In this document: positions 17,878-26,795 of the stretch, piece after piece
Layout: every line of letters starts with the position of its first letter
How positions within the stretch are numbered: position 1 is the first letter of the stretch
Assembly: GCF_026676115.1 (NCBI RefSeq)
Contig: NZ_JAPONB010000011.1
Location: 1-64,000, forward strand
Reading direction: 5' to 3'
Source: Salinimicrobium sp. TH3
GTDB taxonomy: Bacteria > Bacteroidota > Bacteroidia > Flavobacteriales > Flavobacteriaceae
DNA: 64,000 nucleotides
Notes under the pieces: model-generated
Told to the model about the DNA's origin: nothing
Databases searched by the model: none
Seen by the model: only the letters and a program-made list of their open reading frames with translations
Made by a program: the position numbers and the translations under genes

Positions 17878-19224
17878 ATGTCCAACGACATTAGAATTAA
17901 AAGAGGGCTTACGCTTCGCCTTAAAGGAGAAGCCGAAAAGACCCTCGTTGACGCACCCCGCTCTAAGACCTATGCTGTAAAACCACCCGATTTTCATGCG
18001 GTGATACCAAAGATGGTTGTTAAGGAGGGTGCAAGAGTACAGGCAGGTGATGAGCTTTTCTTTTCGAAATATACCGAGAAGATTCGTTTTACTTCCCCTG
18101 TTAGTGGTACTTTAAAAGAAATATTAAGGGGTGATAAACGCCGTATCCTTGAGGTAGTGATTGAAGCCGATGCTTCTGATGAATTCCGGGAATTCGGAAT
18201 TCTTGATCCTCTTAAAGCCGATTCTGAGGCTGTAAAAGAGAGGATTCTTGAAAGCGGAAGTTGGGCTTTTATCAATCAACGACCTTACGATATTCCAGCC
18301 GATCCCAAAGATACTCCAAAAGCTATTTTCGTATCGGCAATGAACACTGCGCCCCTTTCTGCAGATGTTGAGTTTATACTTAAAGACCGTATGGAGGCAT
18401 TCCAGGCAGGGCTTGATGCTTTAACCAGGTTGACTCCTGGGAAAGTTCATGTCTCTGTATCCGGAAAAGGAGAAGGCATTTTTAATGGTCTTAAAAATGT
18501 CGAAATGCATAAAGTTTCTGGTCCTCATCCTGCGGCTAACGTAGGGGTCCAAATCCATAAAGTTGACCCTATCAATATTGGCGAGAGGGTATGGACAGTA
18601 CAACCAGAAGATGTTGCGAATATTGGAGATCTTTTCCTTACCGGAAAGTATACTGCGGTTCGTACTGTAGCTGTTTGTGGAAGTGAAGCCAAAGACAGAA
18701 AATATTTTAGAACTACCATTGGAACTCCTGTTTCCGATCTTGTAGGTGCTGTGGATACTAAAAATGTCAGGATTATTTCCGGAGATGTTTTAACTGGTGA
18801 GCAGGTAAATAATGAACAGTATATTGGCTTCTTTCCAAATGAACTTACTTTAATACCCGAGGGTAACAAGTATCGTATGTTCGGATGGTTGCCTTTCACG
18901 TACAACAATATTCCATCTAACTCCCGTACTTCTTTATCCTGGATGTTTCCTAAGAAAAAATTTGAGGTGAACACCAACCTTCACGGTGAAGAAAGAGCAC
19001 TTGTAGTGACAGGTGAAATGGAGGAGGTAATGCCAATGGATATTTATCCTATGCAGCTGTTAAAGGCCTGTATGGCAGCCGATATTGAAAAAATGGAAAA
19101 TCTTGGGATCTATGAAGTGGCTCCCGAAGATTTTGCACTTGTCGATTATGTGAACACTTCAAAAATAGAGGCGCAAGAAATAATACGCTTAGGATTGGAT
19201 CTTATGATCACCGAAGTTGGATAA
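17878..19224 (+). CDS. nqrA: Na+-translocating NADH:quinone reductase subunit A
   Basis: A 448-residue protein, the usual length for NqrA, starting at ATG 17878. The N-terminal region (IKRGLTLRLKGEAEK) and the VKEGARVQAGDELFFSK and FTSPVSGTL segments are family hallmarks. NqrA is a cytoplasm-facing peripheral subunit of the six-subunit sodium pump that oxidises NADH, reduces quinone and exports Na+; it contributes to quinone binding. It is the first gene of a complete nqrABCDEF operon. In flavobacteria this pump commonly supplies the sodium-motive force used by symporters such as those found later in this window. Confidence 0.97.
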   Translation: MSNDIRIKRGLTLRLKGEAEKTLVDAPRSKTYAVKPPDFHAVIPKMVVKEGARVQAGDELFFSKYTEKIRFTSPVSGTLKEILRGDKRRILEVVIEADASDEFREFGILDPLKADSEAVKERILESGSWAFINQRPYDIPADPKDTPKAIFVSAMNTAPLSADVEFILKDRMEAFQAGLDALTRLTPGKVHVSVSGKGEGIFNGLKNVEMHKVSGPHPAANVGVQIHKVDPINIGERVWTVQPEDVANIGDLFLTGKYTAVRTVAVCGSEAKDRKYFRTTIGTPVSDLVGAVDTKNVRIISGDVLTGEQVNNEQYIGFFPNELTLIPEGNKYRMFGWLPFTYNNIPSNSRTSLSWMFPKKKFEVNTNLHGEERALVVTGEMEEVMPMDIYPMQLLKACMAADIEKMENLGIYEVAPEDFALVDYVNTSKIEAQEIIRLGLDLMITEVG

Positions 19225-19234
19225 ACTGTTTACT

Positions 19235-20419
19235 ATGGAATGGATTAGACAAAAATTAGATAAATTTAAGGAGCCCTTTTCAAAGGGAAAGAAACTGGAA
19301 AAGTATTCCCCGGCAATCAATGCGCTGGATACCTTTCTTTTTACTCCAAATCATACTACTAAAAAAGGAGCCCATGTGAGAGATGCGGTGGACTTGAAAA
19401 GAGTGATGATTACAGTGGTGCTCGCTCTTGTTCCTGTGCTGCTCTTTAGTATGTGGAATGTTGGTTACCAGTACCTCAAACAAATCCAGCCCGAAGTTGA
19501 TTTTTGGGATGCATTTGGTCACGGTGCTCTAGAGATATTGCCAATGATCGTGGTTTCTTACGCGGTTGGGCTTGGAATAGAATTCGCTTTCGCCATTTTT
19601 AGAGGTCACGAGGTGAATGAAGGTTACCTGGTTACAGGGCTTTTGATTCCTATGATCATGCCTGTTGGCTTGCCATTGTGGATGCTTGCAATCTCTGTTG
19701 TTTTTGCTGTTATCATTGGTAAAGAAGCCTTTGGTGGAACCGGGATGAACATCCTTAACCCTGCGCTTACTGCACGTGCTTTTGCATTCTTTGCTTATCC
19801 TACATATATGTCGGGTAACCAGGTTTGGGTTATGAACGCTGCAGAAGTTGACGGTGTTTCGGGAGAAACTATCTTAGGGACTCTTGCTGCCGGTCAACCT
19901 GTTGAATACACTACTATGGATATGTTCTGGGGAATGATTCCGGGATCGGTTTCAGAAACTTCGGCAGCATTATGTCTGTTGGGAGCGCTATTCCTTATCT
20001 TTACTAAAGTAGGTAGCTGGAGGATCATGTTAAGTGCTGTGGTTGGTGCTTCTGTAATGGGCTTGATCTTTAATGCGCTTCCTGCAATGGGAATTGAGGG
20101 TAACGCCCTTACCAATTTCCCTTGGTACAACCACCTGGTTGCCGGAGGATTGGCTTTTGGTATAGTTTATATGGCAACAGATCCTGTTTCGGCCTCACAA
20201 ACTTATAAGGGGAAATGGATATATGGATTTCTTATAGGTTTCTTATCGGTAATGATCAGGGTGTTTAACCCTGCCTATCCCGAAGGAGTAATGCTGGCTA
20301 TTCTATTAATGAACGTTTTTGCTCCAACTATTGATCACTACGTGATACAGGGCAATATTAAACGAAGATTGAAAAGAAAGACAGCAGGAATTAACAAACA
20401 AGTTGAAACTGTAGTATAG
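19235..20419 (+). CDS. nqrB: Na+-translocating NADH:quinone reductase subunit B
   Basis: A 394-residue integral membrane subunit. The ATG at 19235 is preferred because it leaves a 10-bp gap after nqrA; an in-frame TTG at 19217 would overlap nqrA by 8 bp. About ten hydrophobic segments are visible. The motif SGET at residues 209-212 corresponds to the family's S-x-x-T flavinylation site, so Thr212 is the likely residue carrying covalent FMN. NqrB holds riboflavin and FMN and forms the main part of the sodium channel. The transferase that attaches the FMN (ApbE) is encoded downstream. Confidence 0.96.
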   Translation: MEWIRQKLDKFKEPFSKGKKLEKYSPAINALDTFLFTPNHTTKKGAHVRDAVDLKRVMITVVLALVPVLLFSMWNVGYQYLKQIQPEVDFWDAFGHGALEILPMIVVSYAVGLGIEFAFAIFRGHEVNEGYLVTGLLIPMIMPVGLPLWMLAISVVFAVIIGKEAFGGTGMNILNPALTARAFAFFAYPTYMSGNQVWVMNAAEVDGVSGETILGTLAAGQPVEYTTMDMFWGMIPGSVSETSAALCLLGALFLIFTKVGSWRIMLSAVVGASVMGLIFNALPAMGIEGNALTNFPWYNHLVAGGLAFGIVYMATDPVSASQTYKGKWIYGFLIGFLSVMIRVFNPAYPEGVMLAILLMNVFAPTIDHYVIQGNIKRRLKRKTAGINKQVETVV

Positions 20420-20421
20420 TT

Positions 20422-21165
20422 ATGGAAGAGAAAACTGTAAATAAAACGAACACCAACTCATATACCTTTATTTTCGCCATTGTTATGGTGGTAGTAGTTG
20501 GGGTGGTGCTTGCTTTTGCCGCTACTTCATTGCAGCCTATGCAATATGAGAACATGCGCCAGGAGAAGATGCAAAATATCCTTGCTACTGTAGGTGTTGA
20601 AACCGACAGGGCTGGAGCCGAGACTTTGTTTCAGGAATATATTAAAGAACAGCTTGTTCTTAATAATGCAGGTGAAGTTAAGGAAGGTGTAAATGCTTTT
20701 GATGTTGATCTTGCAAAGGAACTTAAGCGTACTCCCGAAGAACAGAATTATCCGCTTTATCTGGCAGAAGTAGAGGGGGAGACTTACTACATCATTCCTC
20801 TAAGGGGTGCAGGTCTTTGGAATGCTATTTTTGGATACATCGCTTTAAAGGATGATGTGAACACTATTAAAGGAGCCGTTTTCGATCACCTTGGAGAAAC
20901 ACCGGGTCTTGGAGCCGAGATCACCCAGGAGTGGTTTAGAGAGCGTTTTACAGATGAGAAGATCTTCAATGAGAATGGAGAGTTAATAGGAGTATCTGTG
21001 GTTAAAGGTAATGCCAGTACTTCTAAGGAGGATAATAAGGTTGATGCGATCTCGGGTGCAACTATTACCGGAGATGGTGTTTCAGATATGATTTCTGAAA
21101 GGCTTAAGCATTATCTGCCTTATTTCAAGAGCAAAACCGATATTAACGTTGCAAGTAATTTATAA
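20422..21165 (+). CDS. nqrC: Na+-translocating NADH:quinone reductase subunit C
   Basis: A 247-residue protein with one N-terminal membrane helix (about residues 14-35) and a large domain facing the periplasm. The flavinylation motif SGAT lies at residues 211-214, with Thr214 as the covalent FMN acceptor. It starts 2 bp after the nqrB stop codon. The [12 protein letters not shown] segment at 131-142 is also typical of NqrC/RnfG. In the complex it takes electrons from the NqrD/NqrE iron-sulphur centre and passes them to the FMN of NqrB. Confidence 0.96.
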   Translation: MEEKTVNKTNTNSYTFIFAIVMVVVVGVVLAFAATSLQPMQYENMRQEKMQNILATVGVETDRAGAETLFQEYIKEQLVLNNAGEVKEGVNAFDVDLAKELKRTPEEQNYPLYLAEVEGETYYIIPLRGAGLWNAIFGYIALKDDVNTIKGAVFDHLGETPGLGAEITQEWFRERFTDEKIFNENGELIGVSVVKGNASTSKEDNKVDAISGATITGDGVSDMISERLKHYLPYFKSKTDINVASNL

Positions 21166-21167
21166 TT

Positions 21168-21926
21168 ATGGCACAGGAAATAAAAAATAAGCCTGAGCAA
21201 TTGGCTGAGGTGGACAAGGAAAACAAGAAAGATGCGATGATCCTTTTCCTTTCAGATTCAGAGGAGAAAGAGCATTTTCTTTCACGAGCCAACAGAAGGC
21301 TGCTTACAGATCCTCTTGACGATGATAACCCTATTACCGTACAGGTATTGGGAATCTGTTCTGCACTGGCGATCACCGTGCAGTTAGAACCGGCTATTGT
21401 TATGGCAATTGCGGTAATGGCAGTAATGGCCTTTAGTAACATGATCATTTCGGCATTGAGGAATCTAATCCCAAACAGGATAAGGATCATCGTTCAGCTG
21501 GTTGTGGTTGCGTCCCTGGTGGCTTTAGTAGATCAGGTTCTTAGAGCATATGCTTATGATGTGAGTAAACAGCTTTCAGTATTTATTGGTCTTATTATTA
21601 CCAACTGTATAGTGATGGGGCGTCTGGAAGCTTTTGCCCTTGGAAATGGCATTTATAAGTCCTTTCTTGATGGGATAGGAAATGCAGCAGGATATGGTCT
21701 TATACTTATTATTGTTGCTTTCTTCCGTGAATTGTTAGGAGCCGGAAAATTATTCGGTTATGAAGTACTTGGGCACAAAGGAGTTACTCTTGCAGAGTCT
21801 ACTGGTCTTTATGCTCTGGGATATGAGAACAATGGATTAATGCTGTTATCACCCATGGCACTTATCGTGGTTGGGATTATAATTTGGGTACAGCGTGCAA
21901 GGAATAGAAAACTCATTGAAGCCTAA
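21168..21926 (+). CDS. nqrD: Na+-translocating NADH:quinone reductase subunit D, with N-terminal extension
   Basis: A 252-residue membrane subunit starting 2 bp after nqrC. The conserved part begins at about residue 44 ([19 protein letters not shown]) and includes [13 protein letters not shown] and [14 protein letters not shown], with about six membrane helices; the Cys residues in these motifs help hold the 2Fe-2S centre shared with NqrE. Typical NqrD is about 210 residues, so this one carries roughly 40 extra hydrophilic, charged residues at the N-terminus. An internal ATG at residue 24 (MILFLSD) would shorten but not remove the extension. The tight spacing to nqrC favours the long start. 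Confidence 0.95.
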   Translation: MAQEIKNKPEQLAEVDKENKKDAMILFLSDSEEKEHFLSRANRRLLTDPLDDDNPITVQVLGICSALAITVQLEPAIVMAIAVMAVMAFSNMIISALRNLIPNRIRIIVQLVVVASLVALVDQVLRAYAYDVSKQLSVFIGLIITNCIVMGRLEAFALGNGIYKSFLDGIGNAAGYGLILIIVAFFRELLGAGKLFGYEVLGHKGVTLAESTGLYALGYENNGLMLLSPMALIVVGIIIWVQRARNRKLIEA

Positions 21927-21950
21927 TCACAAACCACAAAAAATTCGAAT

Positions 21951-22565
21951 ATGGATTATATAAATTTATTCGTACGAAGCATCTTCATAGAAAATATGAT
22001 CTTTGCTTATTTCCTCGGGATGTGTTCGTACCTGGCAGTTTCCAAAACAGTGAAGACTGGGGTTGGATTAGGAGCAGCGGTTATTTTCGTTCTTTCTATT
22101 ACCGTTCCTATTAACTTTTTACTGGATAAATATCTTCTAAGACCTGGAGCACTTACCTGGTTAAATGAAGAATATGCGACTATTGACCTTAGTTTCTTAA
22201 GCTTTATTATGTTCATTGCTGTTATTGCGGCCATGGTACAGCTTGTAGAAATGGTAGTGGAGAAATTTGCACCGGCTCTTTATGGAGCTTTGGGGATCTT
22301 TCTTCCTTTGATAGCGGTGAACTGTGCCATCCTTGGAGGTGCACTTTTCATGCAGCAAAAAGATTTCTCCGGGATTGGAGAAGCAGCTACTTATGGCTTT
22401 GGAAGTGGAATTGGCTGGTTCCTGGCAATTCTTGGAATTGCGGCCATTCGCGAAAAAATTGCCTATTCAAATGTTCCTGCCCCATTAAAGGGATTGGGAA
22501 TAACTTTTATCATCACCGGACTTATGGCTCTTGGATTCATGAGTTTTATGGGAATCAAAATATAG
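21951..22565 (+). CDS. nqrE: Na+-translocating NADH:quinone reductase subunit E
   Basis: A 204-residue membrane subunit of standard length with six hydrophobic helices. It opens with [20 protein letters not shown] and includes the conserved [12 protein letters not shown] segment; the Cys residues near [10 protein letters not shown] and AVNCAI match those that bind the intramembrane 2Fe-2S centre with NqrD. It starts 24 bp after nqrD. It is homologous to NqrD, RnfA and RnfE with inverted topology. Confidence 0.97.
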   Translation: MDYINLFVRSIFIENMIFAYFLGMCSYLAVSKTVKTGVGLGAAVIFVLSITVPINFLLDKYLLRPGALTWLNEEYATIDLSFLSFIMFIAVIAAMVQLVEMVVEKFAPALYGALGIFLPLIAVNCAILGGALFMQQKDFSGIGEAATYGFGSGIGWFLAILGIAAIREKIAYSNVPAPLKGLGITFIITGLMALGFMSFMGIKI

Positions 22566-22575
22566 AGAGAAAGCA

Positions 22576-23865
22576 ATGGAAGTAATTATAGCAAGTGTTG
22601 TCGTATTTTTAGTCCTGATCTTAATTTTAGTGGCAGTTCTCCTGGGAGCAAAAGCAAAATTAGTTCCGTCGGGACCTGTAACGATCAATATTAACGGAGA
22701 AAAAGATTTGGAAGTTGGGTCCGGGGGAACCTTGCTTTCAACTCTGGGAGAGAACAAGCTGTTTCTGCCGTCTGCCTGTGGTGGTGGTGGAACCTGTATG
22801 CAGTGTAAGTGTATTGTTTCTGAAGGGGGGGGAAGTATCCTGCCTACCGAAGAACCAAACTTTACCAGAAAAGAAATTGCCGACGGTTGGCGCTTAGGTT
22901 GCCAGGTAAAGGTTAAGCAGGATATGAAGATCACGATTCCTGAAGAAGTCTTTGGAATTAAGAAATGGACTGCAACAGTAGTGAGTAACTATAACGTAGC
23001 ATCATTTATTAAGGAGTTCGTGGTAGAGATCCCTGAAGATATGGACTACAAAGCAGGAGGGTATATTCAGATAGAGATTCCTAAATGTGAGGTCAAGTAT
23101 GCAGATATGGACATCACTGCGCATCCCGAAGAGCACCCCGGCGATCCACAGAAATTTAAGACTGAATGGGATAACTTCAATTTGTGGCCATTAGTAATGA
23201 AGAACGTGGAAACTGTTGAACGTGCTTATTCGATGGCTTCTTATCCTGCCGAAGGTAGAAGGATCATGCTAAATGTGCGTATCGCTACTCCGCCATGGGA
23301 TCGTGCTAAGAATGACTGGATGAGTGTTAATCCAGGTATTGCATCTTCTTATATCTTTAATCAAAAAGAAGGAGATAAAGTTGTGATCTCAGGACCTTAC
23401 GGGGAGTTCTTTATCAACCACAGTGAGGCCGAAATGCTTTACGTTGGTGGTGGGGCCGGAATGGCGCCAATGCGTTCACACCTGTATCACCTGTTTAGAA
23501 CACTTCAAACCGATCGTAAAGTGACTTACTGGTATGGAGGTCGTTCTAAAAGAGAATTGTTCTATGTAGACCATTTCAGAGCACTTGAAAAAGATTTCCC
23601 TAACTTTAAATTTTACGTTGCTCTTTCTGAACCTTTAGAAGAAGACAACTGGAAAGTAAAAGACGGAATTGACGGGGAAGGCGATGGATTCGTTGGTTTT
23701 ATTCACCAGGTGGTGATCGATAATTACCTGTCCAAACATGATGAACCCGAAGATATTGAATTCTATTTTTGTGGACCGCCATTGATGAATAAGGCAGTAG
23801 AAAAAATGACCGATGACTTTGGTGTACCACCGGAGAATGTAAGATTTGATGATTTTGGAGGATAA
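22576..23865 (+). CDS. nqrF: Na+-translocating NADH:quinone reductase subunit F
   Basis: A 429-residue NADH-oxidising subunit. One N-terminal helix (residues 3-24) anchors it. A ferredoxin domain follows with 2Fe-2S ligands Cys68, Cys74, Cys77 and Cys109 ([11 protein letters not shown] and LGC). The FAD/NADH reductase domain shows RAYSMASYP (FAD), ISGPYGEFF and [12 protein letters not shown] (nucleotide binding), and the conserved end FDDFGG. It passes electrons from NADH through FAD and the iron-sulphur centre into the membrane part. The operon ends here, followed by a strong hairpin terminator. Confidence 0.97.
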   Translation: MEVIIASVVVFLVLILILVAVLLGAKAKLVPSGPVTININGEKDLEVGSGGTLLSTLGENKLFLPSACGGGGTCMQCKCIVSEGGGSILPTEEPNFTRKEIADGWRLGCQVKVKQDMKITIPEEVFGIKKWTATVVSNYNVASFIKEFVVEIPEDMDYKAGGYIQIEIPKCEVKYADMDITAHPEEHPGDPQKFKTEWDNFNLWPLVMKNVETVERAYSMASYPAEGRRIMLNVRIATPPWDRAKNDWMSVNPGIASSYIFNQKEGDKVVISGPYGEFFINHSEAEMLYVGGGAGMAPMRSHLYHLFRTLQTDRKVTYWYGGRSKRELFYVDHFRALEKDFPNFKFYVALSEPLEEDNWKVKDGIDGEGDGFVGFIHQVVIDNYLSKHDEPEDIEFYFCGPPLMNKAVEKMTDDFGVPPENVRFDDFGG

Positions 23866-23873
23866 TCCAAAAC

Positions 23874-23917
23874 TTAAAACAAAAACAGCTGCCTTTTGGC
23901 AGCTGTTTTTGTTTTAA
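23874..23917 (+). terminator. Intrinsic terminator of the nqr operon
   Basis: A stem of 20 pairs around a TTTT loop (core acagctgcc/ggcagctgt) with A and T tracts on either side, directly after the nqrF stop. The flanking runs would let it act in both directions. Confidence 0.9.
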
Positions 23918-23955
23918 AGCTAACTGTATTAATTGGAAATAGTTAAATTTGTTTC

Positions 23956-24312
23956 ATGTCGCAACTTACGAAGCAGGAACTGCATAATCTGGCTATGAAT
24001 ATAGTTGGCAAAGACCTCGAAGATCAGGGTTACGAATTTCTCGGGGTAAACAGTGATTTCAAAAAAGATCCCCAGTTCGTGGCATTGAAAGATAAGAAGA
24101 TTCATTTTGTTGTGGTAAGAGCTATAGATTATCCTTTTGATCCCCGGGAGATCGATATGATCTTTCTCGAGACCGTGAAGCAGCATGCGATTAAGTTCAA
24201 CGCACGTACTTTCTATGCAGGAGTAGGACTTGCCAATTCCAAAGATTATGATTTGCCTGTTTCCAGCACAGAAGATTATGTAGTCAATTACCCCGGATTA
24301 AAAGAGATCTAA
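23956..24312 (+). CDS. Small NQR-associated protein of unknown function
   Basis: A 118-residue soluble protein (MSQLTKQELHNLAMNIVGKDLEDQG) resembling a small family found next to nqr and apbE genes in flavobacteria and often labelled, misleadingly, subunit F. It has no Cys cluster, flavin motif or membrane helix. A mixed alpha/beta pattern with HFVVVRAIDYPFDPREID and FYAGVGLANSKDYDLP is visible. It begins about 40 bp after the nqr terminator and ends 2 bp before apbE, so it is probably cotranscribed with apbE. A role in assembly or flavinylation of the pump is possible from position only. Confidence 0.75.
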   Translation: MSQLTKQELHNLAMNIVGKDLEDQGYEFLGVNSDFKKDPQFVALKDKKIHFVVVRAIDYPFDPREIDMIFLETVKQHAIKFNARTFYAGVGLANSKDYDLPVSSTEDYVVNYPGLKEI

Positions 24313-24314
24313 AA

Positions 24315-25328
24315 ATGACATTTTCAAGACCTATAGCTGTATTTCTTTTATTTTTTCTTAGTCTTTCCTGTTCAGAGATCGATGAGCAAAGGAAGGCCAA
24401 TGGAGAAGCATTGGGCACTACCTATTCCATAACTTACTACTCTGAAGATATGATCCCCCTTGATAAAGCGCTGGATTCTATTTTTGAGAGGGTAAACCAT
24501 TCCATGAGTACCTACAGAGATTCATCTGACATCTCGAGAATCAACCGGGGAGATAGTCTCGTAAAAGTTGACAGTCTTTTCCAGGAGGTCTTTTTGATTT
24601 CTAAACAGGTGTGGGAGGATAGCAACAGGTACTTTGATCCTACTGTGGGAGATTTAGTTAACCAATACGGTTTTGGACCCGAAGCAGGCTCTAAAGAAAT
24701 AGATTCTATGGCAATTGATTCCCTTATGCGATATGTGGGTTTTGAAAAACTGGAGTTAAGAGGTGACAAACTTATTAAGGAATCTCCCGAGGTCTATCTC
24801 GACTTTAATGCCATTGCCAAAGGTTATGCAATTGACCTCATTGGTCATTATATGGACTCAAAAGAAATTGAGGATTATCTTATTGAACTGGGAGGAGAAC
24901 TTCTTGCAAAGGGGGTCAACAGGGAGAGAGGATCGTACTGGACTGTTGGTATTGATGATCCAATGCAGGAAGAAGGACAAAGGGAGCTAACAGCCACAAT
25001 AGAACTTCGCAATAGAGCCATGGCTACATCAGGTAATTACCGGAAACACAGAACAGATCCTGAAACAGGAGCTCTTTATGTTCATACTATAAACCCTCTT
25101 ACCGGCTTTGCTCAAAAAAGTGATCTTTTAAGTGTAACAGTTCTTGCTGAAAATTGTGCTTTAGCCGATGCTTATGCGACTGCTTTTATGGCTATGGGCT
25201 ATGATCTCTCAAAGCTGCTGCTTTCAAAAAATGACAAACTTGATGCTTTTCTTATTTACTCTACTCTGGAAGGGGAAATCAAGGAATTTGCCACACCCGG
25301 TTTTGAAGAGCTAATGGAGGATCTTTAA
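24315..25328 (+). CDS. apbE: FAD:protein FMN transferase (ApbE), lipoprotein
   Basis: A 337-residue ApbE-family protein with a lipoprotein signal (lipobox LSLSC, Cys19). It transfers FMN from FAD to Thr residues of S-x-x-T motifs, here most likely those in NqrB and NqrC, on the outer side of the cytoplasmic membrane, in a Mg2+-dependent reaction. Family motifs visible in order are GEALGTTYSI, FDPTVGDLVNQYGFG, DFNAIAKGYAID, ELGGELLAKG, TSGNYRKHR, HTINPLTG and LADAYATAFM. Its position behind nqrABCDEF and a small associated gene supports the assignment. Confidence 0.95.
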   Translation: MTFSRPIAVFLLFFLSLSCSEIDEQRKANGEALGTTYSITYYSEDMIPLDKALDSIFERVNHSMSTYRDSSDISRINRGDSLVKVDSLFQEVFLISKQVWEDSNRYFDPTVGDLVNQYGFGPEAGSKEIDSMAIDSLMRYVGFEKLELRGDKLIKESPEVYLDFNAIAKGYAIDLIGHYMDSKEIEDYLIELGGELLAKGVNRERGSYWTVGIDDPMQEEGQRELTATIELRNRAMATSGNYRKHRTDPETGALYVHTINPLTGFAQKSDLLSVTVLAENCALADAYATAFMAMGYDLSKLLLSKNDKLDAFLIYSTLEGEIKEFATPGFEELMEDL

Positions 25329-25467
25329 AAGGGTCCTTAGCTGGGAGACACCCCAAGGTTACCAAAATTTAAATTTGGGAAGTGAACCTGCTCTAATTTC
25401 TGTTAAGCTATAGTTTTAAGGAAGCGATCCTTACTCTCTTTTAAGGATTTATAGTAATATTACCGTT

Positions 25468-26235
25468 CTATTTTTTTGCCACGGGAATAATTTCCCCTTT
25501 GGCCAACCTGTATTTTTCGATAAGCTCTGGAGATAATGGGGAAGTGAGATCTACTTCTTCAACCTTAAAACCTATTCCTCTTAATTTTTCAAAATAATCC
25601 CGGCCGTAGACTCTTACATGATCATATTGGCCAAAGATCTTTGCCCGCTGCTTTGGATCCTTTATAGAATCATCTTCAAAGGTTTTTTCCCTTTTTAGAT
25701 CCTGGGGTATTTGTAAGATTGCCGTGCCACCGGGTTCTAAGATTCTGTACAGTTCCTGCATTGCTTTGGTGTCGTTGGGAATATGCTCCAGGACATGGTT
25801 GCACAAAATGAAATCAAAACTGTTGTCCTCGAATGGAAGGTCACAAATATCAGCTTTTACATCGGCGAGGGGGGAATTGAGATCTGTGGTTGTGTAATCC
25901 AGGTTCTTCAGTTTCCGAAAGCGCTTATAAAAAGCCTGTTCAGGTGCAAAATGCAAGACTTTGTGAGGGGCAGAGAAGAAAGTGGTATGATCCTTCAGGA
26001 AAAGCCAAAGGAGGCGGTGTCGCTCGAGAGAAAGGGTAGAGGGGGAAAGAACATTTTCCCGCTGCTCTTCATAACCGTAAGGCAAAAATTTTGAAAAACT
26101 ACGGCCATCGATGGGATCGGTATATTTGTTACCTCTTAAAGTGAATAGAAAAAATGGCTTCACAAAATAGCTAAGCCGAATGAGCACAGGACGGGGAATC
26201 TTGTTTAGAAAAAACTTAAAAGTCTTCCCGATCAT
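25468..26235 (-). CDS. Class I SAM-dependent methyltransferase
   Basis: A 255-residue protein with a Methyltransf_11-like core: the motif region VLHFAPEQ, an acidic D-x-K-x-D-x-x-DLPFEDNSFD segment, the post-motif ILCNHVLEHIPND and the proline-rich loop EPGGTAILQIP. The substrate is unknown. It overlaps the NUMOD4 gene by 4 bp (ATGA), so translation is coupled, and it is the last gene of the gpmI-map transcription unit. The N-terminal 70 residues are basic and may bind a substrate or membrane. About 140 bp between it and apbE show no gene. Confidence 0.85.
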   Translation of the reverse strand: MIGKTFKFFLNKIPRPVLIRLSYFVKPFFLFTLRGNKYTDPIDGRSFSKFLPYGYEEQRENVLSPSTLSLERHRLLWLFLKDHTTFFSAPHKVLHFAPEQAFYKRFRKLKNLDYTTTDLNSPLADVKADICDLPFEDNSFDFILCNHVLEHIPNDTKAMQELYRILEPGGTAILQIPQDLKREKTFEDDSIKDPKQRAKIFGQYDHVRVYGRDYFEKLRGIGFKVEEVDLTSPLSPELIEKYRLAKGEIIPVAKK

Positions 26236-26795
26236 ACCTTAATATCTCCCCAATTTTCTCCCGACTTGATCCTGTACAGTTGCATTTCTGAAACCCCAAA
26301 TTGCTTCGCCAGGATCCTAATGCGGGTCTTGCGGTTTGGATCAAGCAGCTTTTTCTTAAGGATGGTCGCCTGAGCGTAAGAAAGTTTAGAATAGCATTTG
26401 ATGGTGCCAAGCTTGCGCTTCAGCTTATTCTCTTTTACCTGCGGATTGTTTTGCTGGTGAGCGACCCATTCTTTTTTAGTGACCCAGGCAAGATTATTTA
26501 CCTTGTTCTCGGTTTTCTGGTAGTTCTTATGGATGACAAATTCATCTCCTTCTTTCTTTGGAATAAAAAGTTCAGCAACTACTCTATGAATGTAACAGGC
26601 TTGTTTTTTGCCACTTTTGAGAGTAGCTACAAAGGTGAGGAAGCCCTGTGATTTACCGCCTTTTAGAAGATCTCCGTCAGGGTTTTTAACGTAACTAACT
26701 ACTCTTCCATAATTTGAAATGGCATAGTGAAAACGTTCATGCCAGTTCTCTCTGGAATAAGGGAGCCACTTTTCTTGACGAAAATTCTTAATCAT
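26232..26795 (-). CDS. NUMOD4/HNH-like DNA-binding protein
   Basis: A 187-residue protein if started at ATG 26795, which overlaps the map stop by 8 bp; a start 39 nt upstream is possible but would lie deeper in map. The N-terminus (EKWLPYSRENWHERFHYAISNYG) matches NUMOD4, followed by an HNH-like segment (YIHRVVAELFIPKKEGDEF, VIHKNYQKTENKVNNLAW) in which the usual D/N after the first His is Tyr. The C-terminus (residues about 130-187) has a helix-turn-helix-like stretch, LAKQFGVSEMQLYRIKSG. NUMOD4 is usually found in homing endonucleases, but here the gene is locked between map and a methyltransferase, which suggests a domesticated role. Nuclease activity is doubtful. Confidence 0.75.
   Translation of the reverse strand: MIKNFRQEKWLPYSRENWHERFHYAISNYGRVVSYVKNPDGDLLKGGKSQGFLTFVATLKSGKKQACYIHRVVAELFIPKKEGDEFVIHKNYQKTENKVNNLAWVTKKEWVAHQQNNPQVKENKLKRKLGTIKCYSKLSYAQATILKKKLLDPNRKTRIRILAKQFGVSEMQLYRIKSGENWGDIKV

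Noticed and set aside
19217-19234. TTG start for nqrB, overlapping nqrA
   Set aside because: An ATG at 19235 gives the expected N-terminus and avoids the overlap; no family member needs the six extra residues.
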